From NCBI RefSeq assembly GCF_025175675.1, contig NZ_JANIOA010000044.1, forward strand, positions 1 through 35,182: a DNA stretch of 35,182 nucleotides. Reading direction: 5' to 3'. The notes beneath the pieces are model-generated. The model ran no database searches. It had not been told where the DNA came from and saw only the letters and a list, made by a program, of their open reading frames with translations. Below, piece by piece: positions 1 to 7,660 of the stretch. The number at the start of each line of letters is the position of its first letter. Position 1 is the stretch's first letter. Made by a program: the position numbers and the translations under genes. This stretch comes from Sedimenticola hydrogenitrophicus (GTDB lineage: Bacteria; Pseudomonadota; Gammaproteobacteria; Chromatiales; Chromatiaceae).

Positions 1-258
1 GGCGCCGCGCTGGTCGATCCGGGTGATCTGGTTGTTGCCATCGTAGCTGTAGCGGTGGTCGACGAAGCGGGTGTTGGCGTCCAGTCCTTCGCTGTCCGGG
101 TCGTAGCCGAGGTCGGTGTAGGCGCGGTGCAGGTTGCCGGCGGCATCCCACTGGTAGTGGGTGTGCAGGCCGGTGACGCTGTCGACCCAGCGTACCATCT
201 GGCCGATGGCGTCGTATTCGTAGCGGATGCTGTTGCCTTCGCCCTCGGCGGTCTGATA
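1..258 (-). pseudogene. RHS-repeat protein fragment, truncated
   Basis: Read on the minus strand, positions 258 to 1 give an uninterrupted frame with RHS/YD-repeat texture: IRYEYDAIGQMVRW, HTHYQWDAAGNLHRAY and YSYDGNNQITRIDQRG. RHS proteins are large repeat-built polymorphic toxins or wall-associated proteins. The frame runs off the left edge of the window. On its upstream side it meets an in-frame TAA at 286-288, and no ATG, GTG or TTG lies between that stop and the repeat-like sequence. The fragment therefore has no start here and looks cut. The break lies just before the AbiE-type cassette, which suggests that the cassette's arrival removed the upstream part. An assembly artefact is possible. 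The RHS identity is fairly secure; the pseudogene status is inferred. Confidence 0.65.
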
Positions 259-307
259 CCAGGCTATCCTTCGCCCAGCGCAAACTTATTTTCACTATAA
301 TCAGGCC

Positions 308-391
308 TTTCAGCGAATGCTGAAATCTATCGTCTAGTGAAATTTACCTTGACACTTTCACCGTTAATGGTATTTTCAACGAATGCTGAAA
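308..391 (+). promoter_or_regulatory. AbiE promoter with two palindromic operators
   Basis: Two near-identical 18 bp inverted repeats, TTTCAGCGAATGCTGAAA at 308-325 and TTTCAACGAATGCTGAAA at 374-391, flank a good sigma-70 promoter: TTGACA at 349-354, a 16 bp spacer and TATTTT at 371-376. The second palindrome covers the expected transcription start and the ATG at 383. AbiEi antitoxins are known to repress their own promoter by binding paired inverted repeats, so these are likely autoregulatory operators. Assigning the sites to AbiEi is inference. Confidence 0.7.
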
Positions 392-1465
392 CATACCAAA
401 TCAGTGAAAACTGTCGTGCGCCAAGCAGCCGATGCCTTACGACTGCTATTGGGGCAAGTGCCTGTGATCAAGCTCCAGGACGTTGAGCTCGAGGCGCCTG
501 GGCCTGACCAAGGCATAGACATCGTGGTACATATCGACGTCTCGGGCAGACGCCATGCGCTCGTCTGCGAAGTGAAATCCACTGGGCAGCCACGCCACGT
601 TCGGATGGCCTTGCTGCAACTACGCAGCTACGTGGACCACCAAACGCAAGATGCCACGCCCATTTTCATCGCCCCTTATCTGTCACCCGACGCCCAAACG
701 TTGTGCCGTGAGCAAGGCGTGGGCTTTCTTGACCTCGAAGGCAATGCGTGCCTGATCTTCGACGGCGTCTTCATCGAACGCCAGGTCGCGAGCAAGCCGG
801 TTGCCGAACGGCGTGAACTCAGATCGCTGTTCAAGCCGAAGTCTGCGCAAGTATTACGTGTGATGCTTCGCAATCCCGGTCAGGCGTGGCGTGTCTCGAA
901 GCTTGCGCGGACCGCCGATGTCAGCCTGGGTCACGTCAGCAATGTCCGCTCTGCTCTACTTGATCGCGAATGGGCACAGGTGTCCGAGGATGGCTTGTTC
1001 CTGTCCGAACCCGACGCGCTGTTGGATGAATGGTGCGACGCCTATGAGCCCCCCGCCGGAAAACGTCTGACACTCTATACAACCCTGCATGGCAGCGCGT
1101 TTGAAGAAGCTGCGCGCCAAGTGCTGCGCTCGGACGGCGGCACGGGTCTGGCGGTCTTTGCGTCCTTCTCCGCGGCCCACTGGCTTGCTCCATACGGCCG
1201 GACAGGTACACAGTATTTCTATGCGGATGAAACAGGTCTCGAACGACTTCAGTCCGCTTTGAAGTTGTCCGCCATTTCCAAAGGCGAAAATGTGAATGTG
1301 ACTGTGCTCAAGGACTCCGGTCTGTTTCGCGATACGGTAGAACCCGCGCCTGGAGCAATTTGTACGAGCCCTGTTCAAACCTATCTTGATCTGGCCTACG
1401 CCGGCGAACGTGGTCAAGAGGCAGCCGATCATCTACGACGAGAAAAGCTGATATGGCCGAAATGA
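383..1465 (+). CDS. AbiEi-like antitoxin/regulator with nuclease-like N-terminal core
   Basis: This 360-residue protein is the upstream gene of a two-gene unit and overlaps the AbiEii-like gene by 13 bp. The N-terminal half has a PD-(D/E)XK-like arrangement, with Asp46 in GIDIVVHI and E63-x-K65 in VCEVKSTG. About residues 150-210 look like a winged helix-turn-helix (QVLRVMLRNPGQAWRVSKLA, then SLGHVSNVRSALL). AbiEi-type proteins combine an N-terminal DNA-binding part with a toxin-neutralising part and repress their own operon. This one seems to be a long variant of that role. No ribosome-binding site precedes the ATG and the promoter's expected +1 falls on it, so the message may be leaderless; a downstream GTG start cannot be excluded. 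The family role rests mainly on the neighbour. Confidence 0.65.
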   Translation: MLKHTKSVKTVVRQAADALRLLLGQVPVIKLQDVELEAPGPDQGIDIVVHIDVSGRRHALVCEVKSTGQPRHVRMALLQLRSYVDHQTQDATPIFIAPYLSPDAQTLCREQGVGFLDLEGNACLIFDGVFIERQVASKPVAERRELRSLFKPKSAQVLRVMLRNPGQAWRVSKLARTADVSLGHVSNVRSALLDREWAQVSEDGLFLSEPDALLDEWCDAYEPPAGKRLTLYTTLHGSAFEEAARQVLRSDGGTGLAVFASFSAAHWLAPYGRTGTQYFYADETGLERLQSALKLSAISKGENVNVTVLKDSGLFRDTVEPAPGAICTSPVQTYLDLAYAGERGQEAADHLRREKLIWPK

Positions 1466-2322
1466 CCCCTGGCGAAGCACAGTCCGCTGCCGACTACGAC
1501 GATCGCACAACAGCAGCCGTGAAGACGGTCCTGATCGAAATCGGACAAATCCTGGGAAGCTTCAAAGGCAAGTTTGCCATCGTCGGTGGCGTGGTACCAT
1601 GGTTGCTGCTGGGCAACGAAGACATGCCGCATGTCGGCACGCTCGATGTGGATATCGGGTTGGATGCGGAGGCGCTGGGTGATGGTGAGTACGCCACGCT
1701 CATCGACGCCATGCGTGGCCACGGCTATCACCAACGCGAAGAGTTGCGGCGTTTTCAACTCATGCGACAAGTGCCCACTCAGGATGGCGGGGCTCCGATC
1801 GACATCATTGTGGATTTCCTGATGCCGCATGATGCCGAGATCGTCAAAAACATCCCGCCCTTGATCAGCGACTTTGCGGTGCAAAGAGCGAACGGTGCTG
1901 ACTTGGCCATGCGCTTCTATCAGTTTGTGGCAATCACCGGACCGATGCCGGCGGGAGGCACGAACCGCGTCGAGATCGCGGTCTGTTCGATCCCTGCCCT
2001 GCTCGCGATGAAGGGACACGCGGTCGAGGGGCGCTACAAGCAAAAGGACGCCTATGACATCTACTACTGCATCCGCAACTATCCAGGTGGCCCCGAAGCG
2101 CTTGCCGAGGAGTGCCGCCCACTGCTCGAACTCCCGAGCGGGGCGAAGGGCTACGGCTTCATTGCTGGTAAATTCGACACCATTGAGGGTTTTGGGCCGA
2201 CATGTGTGCGCCGTTTTGTCGAAGACACGAATGTGATGGGTGACCGCAGCCCGGAACAGTGGCAGCAAGACGCCTTTGGTCAAGTCGATGCCTGGTTGCG
2301 AGCCCTTGGCTTGAGGAGCTAA
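1453..2322 (+). CDS. AbiEii-like nucleotidyltransferase toxin
   Basis: This 289-residue protein resembles the AbiEii/AbiGii nucleotidyltransferase toxins of type IV toxin-antitoxin (abortive infection) systems. Visible motifs are the glycine pair in FAIVGGVVPWLL (G45-G46), the metal-binding pair in TLDVDIGLD (D65, D67), and the C-terminal lysine-rich motif with K187 in LLAMKGHA and KQKDAYDIYY (K198, D199, D202). The pattern fits the DNA polymerase beta-like fold, and the K...KD..D signature is typical of AbiEii. Such toxins transfer nucleotides, in studied cases to tRNA, and halt growth. The start overlaps the antitoxin-like gene, as expected of a translationally coupled pair. The substrate cannot be told from the sequence. 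Confidence 0.72.
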   Translation: MAEMTPGEAQSAADYDDRTTAAVKTVLIEIGQILGSFKGKFAIVGGVVPWLLLGNEDMPHVGTLDVDIGLDAEALGDGEYATLIDAMRGHGYHQREELRRFQLMRQVPTQDGGAPIDIIVDFLMPHDAEIVKNIPPLISDFAVQRANGADLAMRFYQFVAITGPMPAGGTNRVEIAVCSIPALLAMKGHAVEGRYKQKDAYDIYYCIRNYPGGPEALAEECRPLLELPSGAKGYGFIAGKFDTIEGFGPTCVRRFVEDTNVMGDRSPEQWQQDAFGQVDAWLRALGLRS

Positions 2323-2350
2323 CGAAACGGGTCGGTGTGATTTAAATTTA

Positions 2351-2460
2351 CCCGATCGTTGCAAAAATTAACCTGTAGGAGCGGTGCCTCGCCGCGAAAT
2401 CGGCCCGGGGGCGGGCCTCCTACAGGGTGCAATGCTGGACTCCACCAGCGGTGCATCCCA
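2351..2460 (+). repeat. Palindromic element, copy 1 (inverted partner at 4034)
   Basis: The core at 2372-2426 is a hairpin with arms CCTGTAGGAG and CTCCTACAGG around a GC-rich centre. Flanking sequence on both sides (CCCGATCGTTGCA to the left, GGTGCAATGCTGGACT to the right) also matches the partner at 4034-4142 in reverse orientation, so the repeated unit is about 110 bp. The rest of the gap 2323-2657 shows no gene. Confidence 0.8.
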
Positions 2461-2657
2461 GGAAACCATGCAACATGGCTATTTCATCCGGCAGATAACG
2501 GGGTGAAACAAATCATTGGGTCATAATTAATGCAACTATTGGGTTTATACAGCCTCGTAGGATCGCATCTCTTTTATGCCCCTCTGCCAAACCATTCCAA
2601 TGATACCGCGTGGACACAAAAAGCGTGCCCACGATACTGTTTCCTCAATCCCTGAGC

Positions 2658-2879
2658 TTACTCCTTCCAGAAAGGTTTGCTGCTCTCACGCTCCACATCC
2701 GCCCGACTGACGCCGATATCACTCAGCATGCGGTCATCAAGCTTGAGCAACGCCTGGCGTTGGCGTTGTCGCTCATAGGCGGCGTACAGCCATTGAAAAA
2801 AGATGCTCACCCGTCGCCTTAACCCGATCGGGCGAGTAACCGAAATCACTGGATTGAGATGCCTGGTCTGCGTCGTCAT
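2658..2879 (-). CDS. DUF1127 family small basic protein
   Basis: This 73-residue protein ends in the DUF1127 (YjiS-like) signature: ALLKLDDRMLSDIGVSRADV at about residues 43-62. The preceding stretch is basic and aromatic (RRRVSIFFQWLYAAYERQRQ). DUF1127 proteins are small; some bind RNA or modulate phosphate and carbon metabolism, but no general biochemical role is established. The ATG at 2879 is preceded by AAGGAA at a suitable distance. The gene is divergent from the LysR gene at 3037, and both lie between the inverted repeats at 2351 and 4034. Nothing in the sequence ties it to aromatic metabolism. Confidence 0.8.
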   Translation of the reverse strand: MTTQTRHLNPVISVTRPIGLRRRVSIFFQWLYAAYERQRQRQALLKLDDRMLSDIGVSRADVERESSKPFWKE

Positions 2880-3036
2880 GATCGTTCCTTATCCCGATTG
2901 CCTGGCGATCAAGCTACGTCTCCGCCGATAGCCGATCCAATCGTATGATCGGATACCGCCCTTCGGGAATTGTGATGACACCGCCCGCCCGATATCTGCT
3001 TTAATTACTCCTCACCAAGATCCCTGCGAGGAAGCC

Positions 3037-3954
3037 ATGGAACTCTATCAGCTCAAGACCTTCGTGAAGGTCGCCGATGAAGGCAATCTCACGCGCGCGG
3101 CCGAGCAGTTGTTTACCAGCCAGCCGGCCATCAGCGCCCATATCAAGGCGCTGGAAGAGGAGTTGGGGGTCGAGCTGTTCCAGCGCACCCCCAAGGGGAT
3201 GCTGCTCACCCCGTCGGGCGAGCTGCTGTACCGGAAGGCGGCAAGCATCCTGGTCTCGGCGGACGAGCTGAAATCGGCGACCCAGTCGCTGCGAGACGAG
3301 TTGGTGGGCGAACTCAGGCTCGGCGTGCATACCGACTTCGAGTTTGTGCGCATTGCCTCCCTGTTGAAAAACTTCGCGAACAAGCATCCCAGGATGCAGC
3401 TGCATTTTCTGACAGGCATGTCGGCCACCAATATTCCCGATGTACGCAAGGGCAACCTGGATGGCGGGTTTTTCTTCGGCCCGGCGAAGAGCGCCGATCT
3501 GGCCACCCTGGAATTGGCCCAGGTCCCGATGAACGTGGTGGCGCCGGCCGCCTGGCGTGAGCGGGTGGAGCAGGCCTCTCCCGAGGCATTGTGTGCCCTG
3601 CCCTGGATCTATACCTCGCAAAACTGCCCCTTCTATGCCCTGCGCGACCAGATGTTTGGCGATTATTCGTGTATACCCAACAAGGTGGCCTTTGCGGACA
3701 GCGAGGACGCGGTCCGGGAACTGATCCGGGCCGGTTCCGGGATCGCCCTACTGCGCCGGGACGACGCCGAGCGGATGGAACGGGAGGGGGTGGGCTGCCG
3801 CTGGTCCGGTGAGGTGCCCTCCATTGCGCTCAGCTTCGCCGTGCAGAAGCGACGCAAAAACGAACCTCTGATTCAGGCGGCGATTAGCGAGATCGGTGCT
3901 CTCTGGGGCATCGAGTCGGGACCCTCGACCGAGGCCATGATCGATTCGGCCTGA
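3037..3954 (+). CDS. LysR-family transcriptional regulator
   Basis: This 305-residue protein has a standard LysR layout. The N-terminal winged helix-turn-helix (residues 1-60) contains LKTFVKVADEGNLTRAAEQL, QPAISAHIKALEEELG and LFQRTPKGMLLT. An effector-binding domain of two alpha/beta lobes follows from about residue 90 to 290. GAGGAAG upstream of the ATG supports the start. The gene is convergent with the glutaryl-CoA dehydrogenase gene at 4255-5454. In Azoarcus and Pseudomonas a LysR-type regulator, GcdR, controls gcdH and lies next to it, so this could be its counterpart. The arrangement here is convergent rather than divergent, so that link is only a hypothesis. The family assignment is secure; the effector and targets are unknown. 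Confidence 0.9.
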   Translation: MELYQLKTFVKVADEGNLTRAAEQLFTSQPAISAHIKALEEELGVELFQRTPKGMLLTPSGELLYRKAASILVSADELKSATQSLRDELVGELRLGVHTDFEFVRIASLLKNFANKHPRMQLHFLTGMSATNIPDVRKGNLDGGFFFGPAKSADLATLELAQVPMNVVAPAAWRERVEQASPEALCALPWIYTSQNCPFYALRDQMFGDYSCIPNKVAFADSEDAVRELIRAGSGIALLRRDDAERMEREGVGCRWSGEVPSIALSFAVQKRRKNEPLIQAAISEIGALWGIESGPSTEAMIDSA

Positions 3955-4033
3955 GCCGGTGACGGCGTGGGCTCAAAATACGATAATGAATGGGACCTTG
4001 TTGGAGTTCGCAAGCTCATCCCAACCTACGAAC

Positions 4034-4142
4034 TGGAATGCACCGCTGGTGAAGTCCATTATTGCACCCGTAGGGGCGGCGCCCCGCCGCGATTTCGGCC
4101 CGGGGGCGGGCCTCCTACAGGCCGATCTTTGCAATGATCGGG
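4034..4142 (-). repeat. Palindromic element, copy 2 (inverted)
   Basis: This is an inverted copy of the element at 2351-2460. Read on the minus strand it has the same order: the GATC...TTGCAA block, a hairpin closed by GTAGGAGG/CCCTAC-type arms, then GGTGCAAT-TGGACT and CACCAGCGGTGCAT. The two copies diverge at scattered positions, including in the hairpin, so they are not a recent duplication. Confidence 0.78.
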
Positions 4143-4178
4143 ATAAGCCCCACCCAGTATAAAAATGGGATAGGGCCC

Positions 4179-4203
4179 AAAAAAAGGCCCCGGGAGTGGG
4201 GCC
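4179..4203 (-). terminator. Intrinsic terminator of gcdH
   Basis: On the minus strand this is GGCCCC, a six-base loop, GGGGCC and then seven T residues, a textbook rho-independent terminator. It lies about 50 bp past the gcdH stop. On the plus strand the hairpin is not followed by a T run, so it should work mainly for gcdH. Confidence 0.85.
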
Positions 4204-4254
4204 AAAATGAGAGCAGGGAAATACGCGATTAAATGACCGGCGATTGGCGTAGCC

Positions 4255-5454
4255 TCAGGGCGCGAACGCCTGGATTCCGGTCTGGGCACGGCCCAGGATC
4301 AGGGCATGCACATCGTGCGTGCCTTCGTAGGTATTGACCGCCTCCAGGTTCATGGCATGGCGGATCACATGGAACTCGTCAGAGATACCGTTGCCGCCGT
4401 GCATGTCGCGGGACATACGGGCGATATCCAGCGCCTTGCCGGCGTTGTTGCGCTTCATCAGCGAGATCGCTTCCGGTGCCGCCTGGCCGCTATCGAACAG
4501 GCGCCCGAGCTGCAGGCAGCCCTGCAGTCCCAGGGTGATCTCGGTCTGCATGTTGGCCAGTTTCAGCTGGATCAGCTGATTGGCCGCCAGCGGCCGGCCG
4601 AACTGCTTGCGGTCCAGGGTGTAGGTGCGGGCGCGATGCCAGCAATCCTCCGCCGCCCCCAGCACGCCCCAGGCGATGCCGTAACGGGCGCGGTTGAGGC
4701 AGCCGAAGGGGCCGGCAAGCCCCTTCACGTTGGGCAACAGGTTCTGTGCCGGGACGAACACCTCGTCCATCACGATCTCGCCGGTGATGGAGGCACGCAG
4801 CGAGAACTTGCCCTCGATCTTGGGGGCGGAGAGCCCCTGCATCCCCTTCTCCAGGATAAAGCCGCGAATCACACCCTCGTCGTCCTTGCCCCAGACGATG
4901 AATACATCGGCGATGGGCGAGTTGGTGATCCACATCTTGGAACCGGAGAGGGAGTAGCCGCCATCCACCGTGCGGGCGCGGGTCTTCATTCCCGCCGGAT
5001 CGGAGCCGTGATCCGGCTCGGTCAGGCCGAAACAGCCCACCAGCTCGCCGGTGGCCAGTTTCGGCAGGTATGTCTCGCGCTGCTCCTCGGTGCCGTAGGC
5101 ATAGATCGGATGCATTACCAGGCTCGACTGCACGCTCATGGCCGAGCGGTAGCCCGAGTCGACCCGCTCCACTTCGCGGGCGATCAGGCCGTAGGAGACG
5201 TAGTTGAGCCCGGCGCAGTCGTAACCGTCGATGGTGCAGCCCAGCAGACCCAGTTCGCCCATTTCATTCATGATCTCGCGATCAAAATGTTCGTGGCGGT
5301 TGGCCTCAAGCACCCGCGGCATCAGCTGTTCCTGACAGTACTTGTAGGCGGTGTCCCGCACCATCCGCTCCTCCTCGCTCAGCTGCTGATCCAGGAGTAA
5401 GGGATCTTCCCATTTGAATGGGGCTCTTGCCTGTGTTTTTGAGTTCATAGCCAC
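4255..5454 (-). CDS. gcdH: Glutaryl-CoA dehydrogenase
   Basis: This 399-residue acyl-CoA dehydrogenase has strong GcdH features. It catalyses the FAD-dependent oxidation and decarboxylation of glutaryl-CoA to crotonyl-CoA in the cytoplasm. Family blocks include [51 protein letters not shown] and [12 protein letters not shown]. The catalytic glutamate is E377 in [16 protein letters not shown], the motif of human and bacterial GcdH. Length is normal. In anaerobic aromatic degradation GcdH acts after ring opening, on the glutaryl-CoA produced from pimeloyl-type intermediates, which fits the upstream bcr cluster. The gene stands alone, with repeats on its 5' side and its own terminator. Lysine degradation is an alternative or additional role. 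Confidence 0.95.
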   Translation of the reverse strand: MAMNSKTQARAPFKWEDPLLLDQQLSEEERMVRDTAYKYCQEQLMPRVLEANRHEHFDREIMNEMGELGLLGCTIDGYDCAGLNYVSYGLIAREVERVDSGYRSAMSVQSSLVMHPIYAYGTEEQRETYLPKLATGELVGCFGLTEPDHGSDPAGMKTRARTVDGGYSLSGSKMWITNSPIADVFIVWGKDDEGVIRGFILEKGMQGLSAPKIEGKFSLRASITGEIVMDEVFVPAQNLLPNVKGLAGPFGCLNRARYGIAWGVLGAAEDCWHRARTYTLDRKQFGRPLAANQLIQLKLANMQTEITLGLQGCLQLGRLFDSGQAAPEAISLMKRNNAGKALDIARMSRDMHGGNGISDEFHVIRHAMNLEAVNTYEGTHDVHALILGRAQTGIQAFAP

Positions 5455-5473
5455 TTTTCCGGTTGTCTGAGAA

Positions 5474-5503
5474 TGGTGGATGCGCTTCGATTATCCACCC
5501 TAC
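5474..5503. repeat. Short palindrome GGTGGAT...ATCCACC
   Basis: GGTGGATGCG, a short centre and TTATCCACCCTAC form a small hairpin. A close copy in the opposite orientation is at 31110-31138 (GTAGGGTGGACAAGCG...GCATCCACC). It belongs to a type of REP-like sequence common in proteobacteria. It lies in the leader of gcdH. Confidence 0.65.
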
Positions 5504-5600
5504 GTCTGCATTAATTGTAGGTGGGACAGGCCACGGCCGCATCCACCGGTTCCAAGGGATCAGAGTCAAATTGAATAAATGTGGTGAATTCTTTATTCAT

Positions 5601-5709
5601 AGTAACTACTCACCCACCTGCAAGCGATTGGCCTGGATTGTTGGCCGATCTTGATCCAGCCATCGTGTGAGGCCGGCAAGGCAGGCCAATCACCCCGTGA
5701 GTAGTTACT
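5601..5709. repeat. GTAACTACTC palindromic element, short form
   Basis: The ends are AGTAACTACTCAC and GTGAGTAGTTACT. Inside, GATTGGCCTGG...TTGGCCGATC and GAGGCCGGCAAGGCAGGCCAATC pair imperfectly. The longer copies at 19041-19236 and 34756-34962 match it, except that they carry an extra internal hairpin where this copy reads GATCTTGATCCAGCCATCG. No gene is visible in the gap 5455-5775. Confidence 0.8.
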
Positions 5710-5775
5710 ATTAAAAAATCAAGACAATTTGACGCTGCCCCCAACATTTTTGCCATCATCCTTCCACCCGCCCTG

Positions 5776-6489
5776 TTAAATATATTGACCGCTGTCCACC
5801 TTGATTACTTCACCGGTGATCATGCGCGCCGCGTCGGAGAGCAGGAACAGCACCGCGTTGGCGATATCCTCCGGCGCGGCCAGCTCCTTCAGCACGGTCT
5901 CATCCAGCGCCTTCTGCAGGAACTCCTCCGGCAGCTTTTTCGCCATTTCGGTGAGCACCATGCCGGGAGCGACCGCATTCACCGTCACCCCCTTGCCGCC
6001 CAGTTCCCGGGCCGCCGTCTTGGTCAGGCCGATCATGCCCGCCTTGGCGGCACTGTAGTTGGCCTGACCGAATTTGCCGCGCATGCCGTTGATCGAGGTG
6101 ATGTTGACGATCCGCCCATAACGCTGTTCGCGCATGCGTGGCGCCAGCGCCCGGATCAGGTAGAAGGCGCCCCCCAGATTGATATTGATCACCGAGTGCC
6201 ACTCTTCATCGCTCATCTTGACCAGGCTGCGGTCGCGGGTGATGCCGGCGTTGTTCACCAGCAGGGTCACGTCCTCCGGCAGTTCGTCCACCGCCTCCTG
6301 GACACTCTCCGGATCACCGATGTTGACCTGGTGAAAGATGCCGGGGAGGGAGCCGCTGTCCCCCGCACTCAGGTCGAAGATATGCACCTCGGCGCCCGCC
6401 GCGTTCAGCATCTCGGCGATGGTACGGCCGATGCCGGAGGCACCCCCGGTAACCACCGCCTTTTTGCCCGAAAAATCCCACATAGTCAT
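5776..6489 (-). CDS. SDR-family 3-hydroxyacyl-CoA dehydrogenase / 3-oxoacyl reductase
   Basis: This 237-residue short-chain dehydrogenase has the cofactor motif TGGASGIG (residues 14-21), NNAG at 79-82 and the catalytic set N104, S132, Y145, K149 (YSAAK). It resembles FabG and PhaB. The second beta strand ends in HIFDLS with Asp39, the position where an acidic residue favours NAD over NADP. That would suit oxidation of a 3-hydroxyacyl-CoA in the lower benzoyl-CoA pathway rather than fatty-acid or polyhydroxybutyrate synthesis. The start lies 4 bp after the GNAT stop, so the two are probably cotranscribed. The fold and catalytic residues are secure; the substrate (3-hydroxypimeloyl-CoA or another) is inference from context. 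Confidence 0.85.
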   Translation of the reverse strand: MTMWDFSGKKAVVTGGASGIGRTIAEMLNAAGAEVHIFDLSAGDSGSLPGIFHQVNIGDPESVQEAVDELPEDVTLLVNNAGITRDRSLVKMSDEEWHSVININLGGAFYLIRALAPRMREQRYGRIVNITSINGMRGKFGQANYSAAKAGMIGLTKTAARELGGKGVTVNAVAPGMVLTEMAKKLPEEFLQKALDETVLKELAAPEDIANAVLFLLSDAARMITGEVIKVDSGQYI

Positions 6490-6493
6490 GGCC

Positions 6494-7408
6494 TCAGAGT
6501 GCGCAGGAGAGTGACAGTTCCTGGGCAGGACGGAAGCCCGAGCCGGCCAGGAAACGGTTCAGGTCGAAATTATCCCACTCCACTTCGGTGCGCACATGTT
6601 CCACCTGCAGCGACGCCAGGTTATCCATCAGCTGCGCCATCAGTGCGGATCCGATGCCGCTGCCCTTGTACTCCGGCCCCACCCCCAGGGTATCGACCAC
6701 GGCGGTGGACTCGGCACAACCGAAGCTGCCGTAGTCGACCCGCGCCATTACGAAGCCGGCCACCAGGCCATCCTGCTCGGCCACCATGGAGACCCGGATA
6801 CCGCTGTCGGAGATCACCTCCGCCACCTTCTGCTGCAGGTAGTCGGCACGATCCTCTCCGGTGATGTGCCGGTCGATGCGGCGGATCGAATCGAGATCCG
6901 ACGCGGCCAGCGAGCGCACCGGCCGCAGCCCGGTGGCATCCTCTTCAGCCAGGGTCAGTGGCCGGGTGTCCCGGGTCAGCACGTTGCGCGCGGCCAGGGA
7001 GAAGCCGGCATTGGCAAAGTAGGCCAGCAGCTCCTGCTGGTGCCAGTTGGCCTCGGTACGCAGGCTGCCGCAGCCACGTTTCGCCGCCTCATCTTTAAGC
7101 GCGTTCATCAGCAGCATACCGACACCGGAACCCTGATCACCGGGTTGTACGCCGAGGGCGTCGATCACCGCCACCGGCTGCTGGGTGCCGAATTCGCCGC
7201 TCAGTACATTGGCGAACAGAAATCCGCACAACTGCCCGTTCACACTGGCCACGAAGCAGATATAGGTTGATGGGGAACGGCCCATCGCCTGCAGGCGTTT
7301 ATGGAAAAACTCCGGGCGCGCACTGCCCCCGAGATTCTTGTCCAGTCCGATGACCTGCTCAATATCACCGTCCTGCAATGGCTGTATCTGGCAATTTCTT
7401 TCCAACAT
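6494..7408 (-). CDS. Tandem-domain GNAT acetyltransferase
   Basis: This 304-residue protein contains two GNAT N-acetyltransferase domains, about residues 5-150 and 160-300. Each has an acetyl-CoA binding motif, GDQGSGVGMLLM in the first and EYKGSGIGSALM in the second, preceded by VIDALGV and VVDTLGV strands. The ATG at 7408 has a strong ribosome-binding site (GGAGG at 7418-7422). The gene lies downstream of the bcr operon on the same strand, separated by the structured element at 7482-7627, and leads into the SDR gene. GNAT enzymes occur near other benzoate clusters (for example badL in Rhodopseudomonas) and acetylation is known to control acyl-CoA ligases there. The target here, protein or small amine, is unknown. 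Confidence 0.88.
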   Translation of the reverse strand: MLERNCQIQPLQDGDIEQVIGLDKNLGGSARPEFFHKRLQAMGRSPSTYICFVASVNGQLCGFLFANVLSGEFGTQQPVAVIDALGVQPGDQGSGVGMLLMNALKDEAAKRGCGSLRTEANWHQQELLAYFANAGFSLAARNVLTRDTRPLTLAEEDATGLRPVRSLAASDLDSIRRIDRHITGEDRADYLQQKVAEVISDSGIRVSMVAEQDGLVAGFVMARVDYGSFGCAESTAVVDTLGVGPEYKGSGIGSALMAQLMDNLASLQVEHVRTEVEWDNFDLNRFLAGSGFRPAQELSLSCAL

Positions 7409-7445
7409 CGCAACCCACCTCCGGGTATTTTGTTAAGCGTGCGGA

Positions 7446-7459
7446 TGCACCGATGTGCA
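7446..7459. promoter_or_regulatory. Possible BzdR/BoxR-type box TGCA-N6-TGCA
   Basis: Two TGCA tetramers are separated by six bases, within the imperfect palindrome GGATGCACCGATGTGCACC. From memory, BzdR and BoxR operators are built from TGCA repeats with this spacing. The site lies about 40 bp upstream of the GNAT start. About half a chance match is expected in 35 kb, so this is only suggestive. Confidence 0.25.
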
Positions 7460-7481
7460 CCGCCTGACCGCGGCCCTCAGG

Positions 7482-7627
7482 GCTTTCGGGTGAGAGGATT
7501 CCAAGACCGTCGGCGGCAGGAGGAGTGGTACAGGGATGTACCGTTCACGCAGCCGAGGATGCATTGCCGCCACCGAGCCCCCAGGGATGGGTTTACGGCG
7601 TGTCTTGGAATCCTTTCGCCCGAAAGC
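7482..7627. repeat. Structured element with AGGGAT-loop hairpins, copy 1
   Basis: Arms of about 26 nt (7482-7507 and 7602-7627) pair with few mismatches and enclose a branched core. Hairpin 1 is GGCGGCA...TGCCGCC, with a nested GGTAC-AGGGAT-GTACC. Then come ACCGAGC, hairpin 2 CCC-AGGGAT-GGG, and TTTACGGCGTGTC leading back to the closing arm. The same order recurs at 35046-35147 with different arm sequences. On the minus strand it lies between the ferredoxin and GNAT genes, where it could act as a transcript end, attenuator or processing site. Confidence 0.75.
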
Positions 7628-7660
7628 TTTCCGCACAGCATCAGAATCTGACAAGTAGAA

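Noticed and set aside
55-300. 81-codon plus-strand frame at the left edge
   Set aside because: It is the antisense of the RHS-repeat fragment, whose minus-strand translation has the diagnostic YD-repeats.
2610-2822. 70-codon plus-strand frame opposite the DUF1127 gene
   Set aside because: The minus strand encodes a clear DUF1127 motif with a ribosome site; the plus frame has neither.
7446-7459. Calling TGCA-N6-TGCA a firm BzdR operator
   Set aside because: The pattern is expected about once per 65 kb by chance and was not found at the had, kor, pad or bzdR promoters, so it is listed only as a weak candidate.
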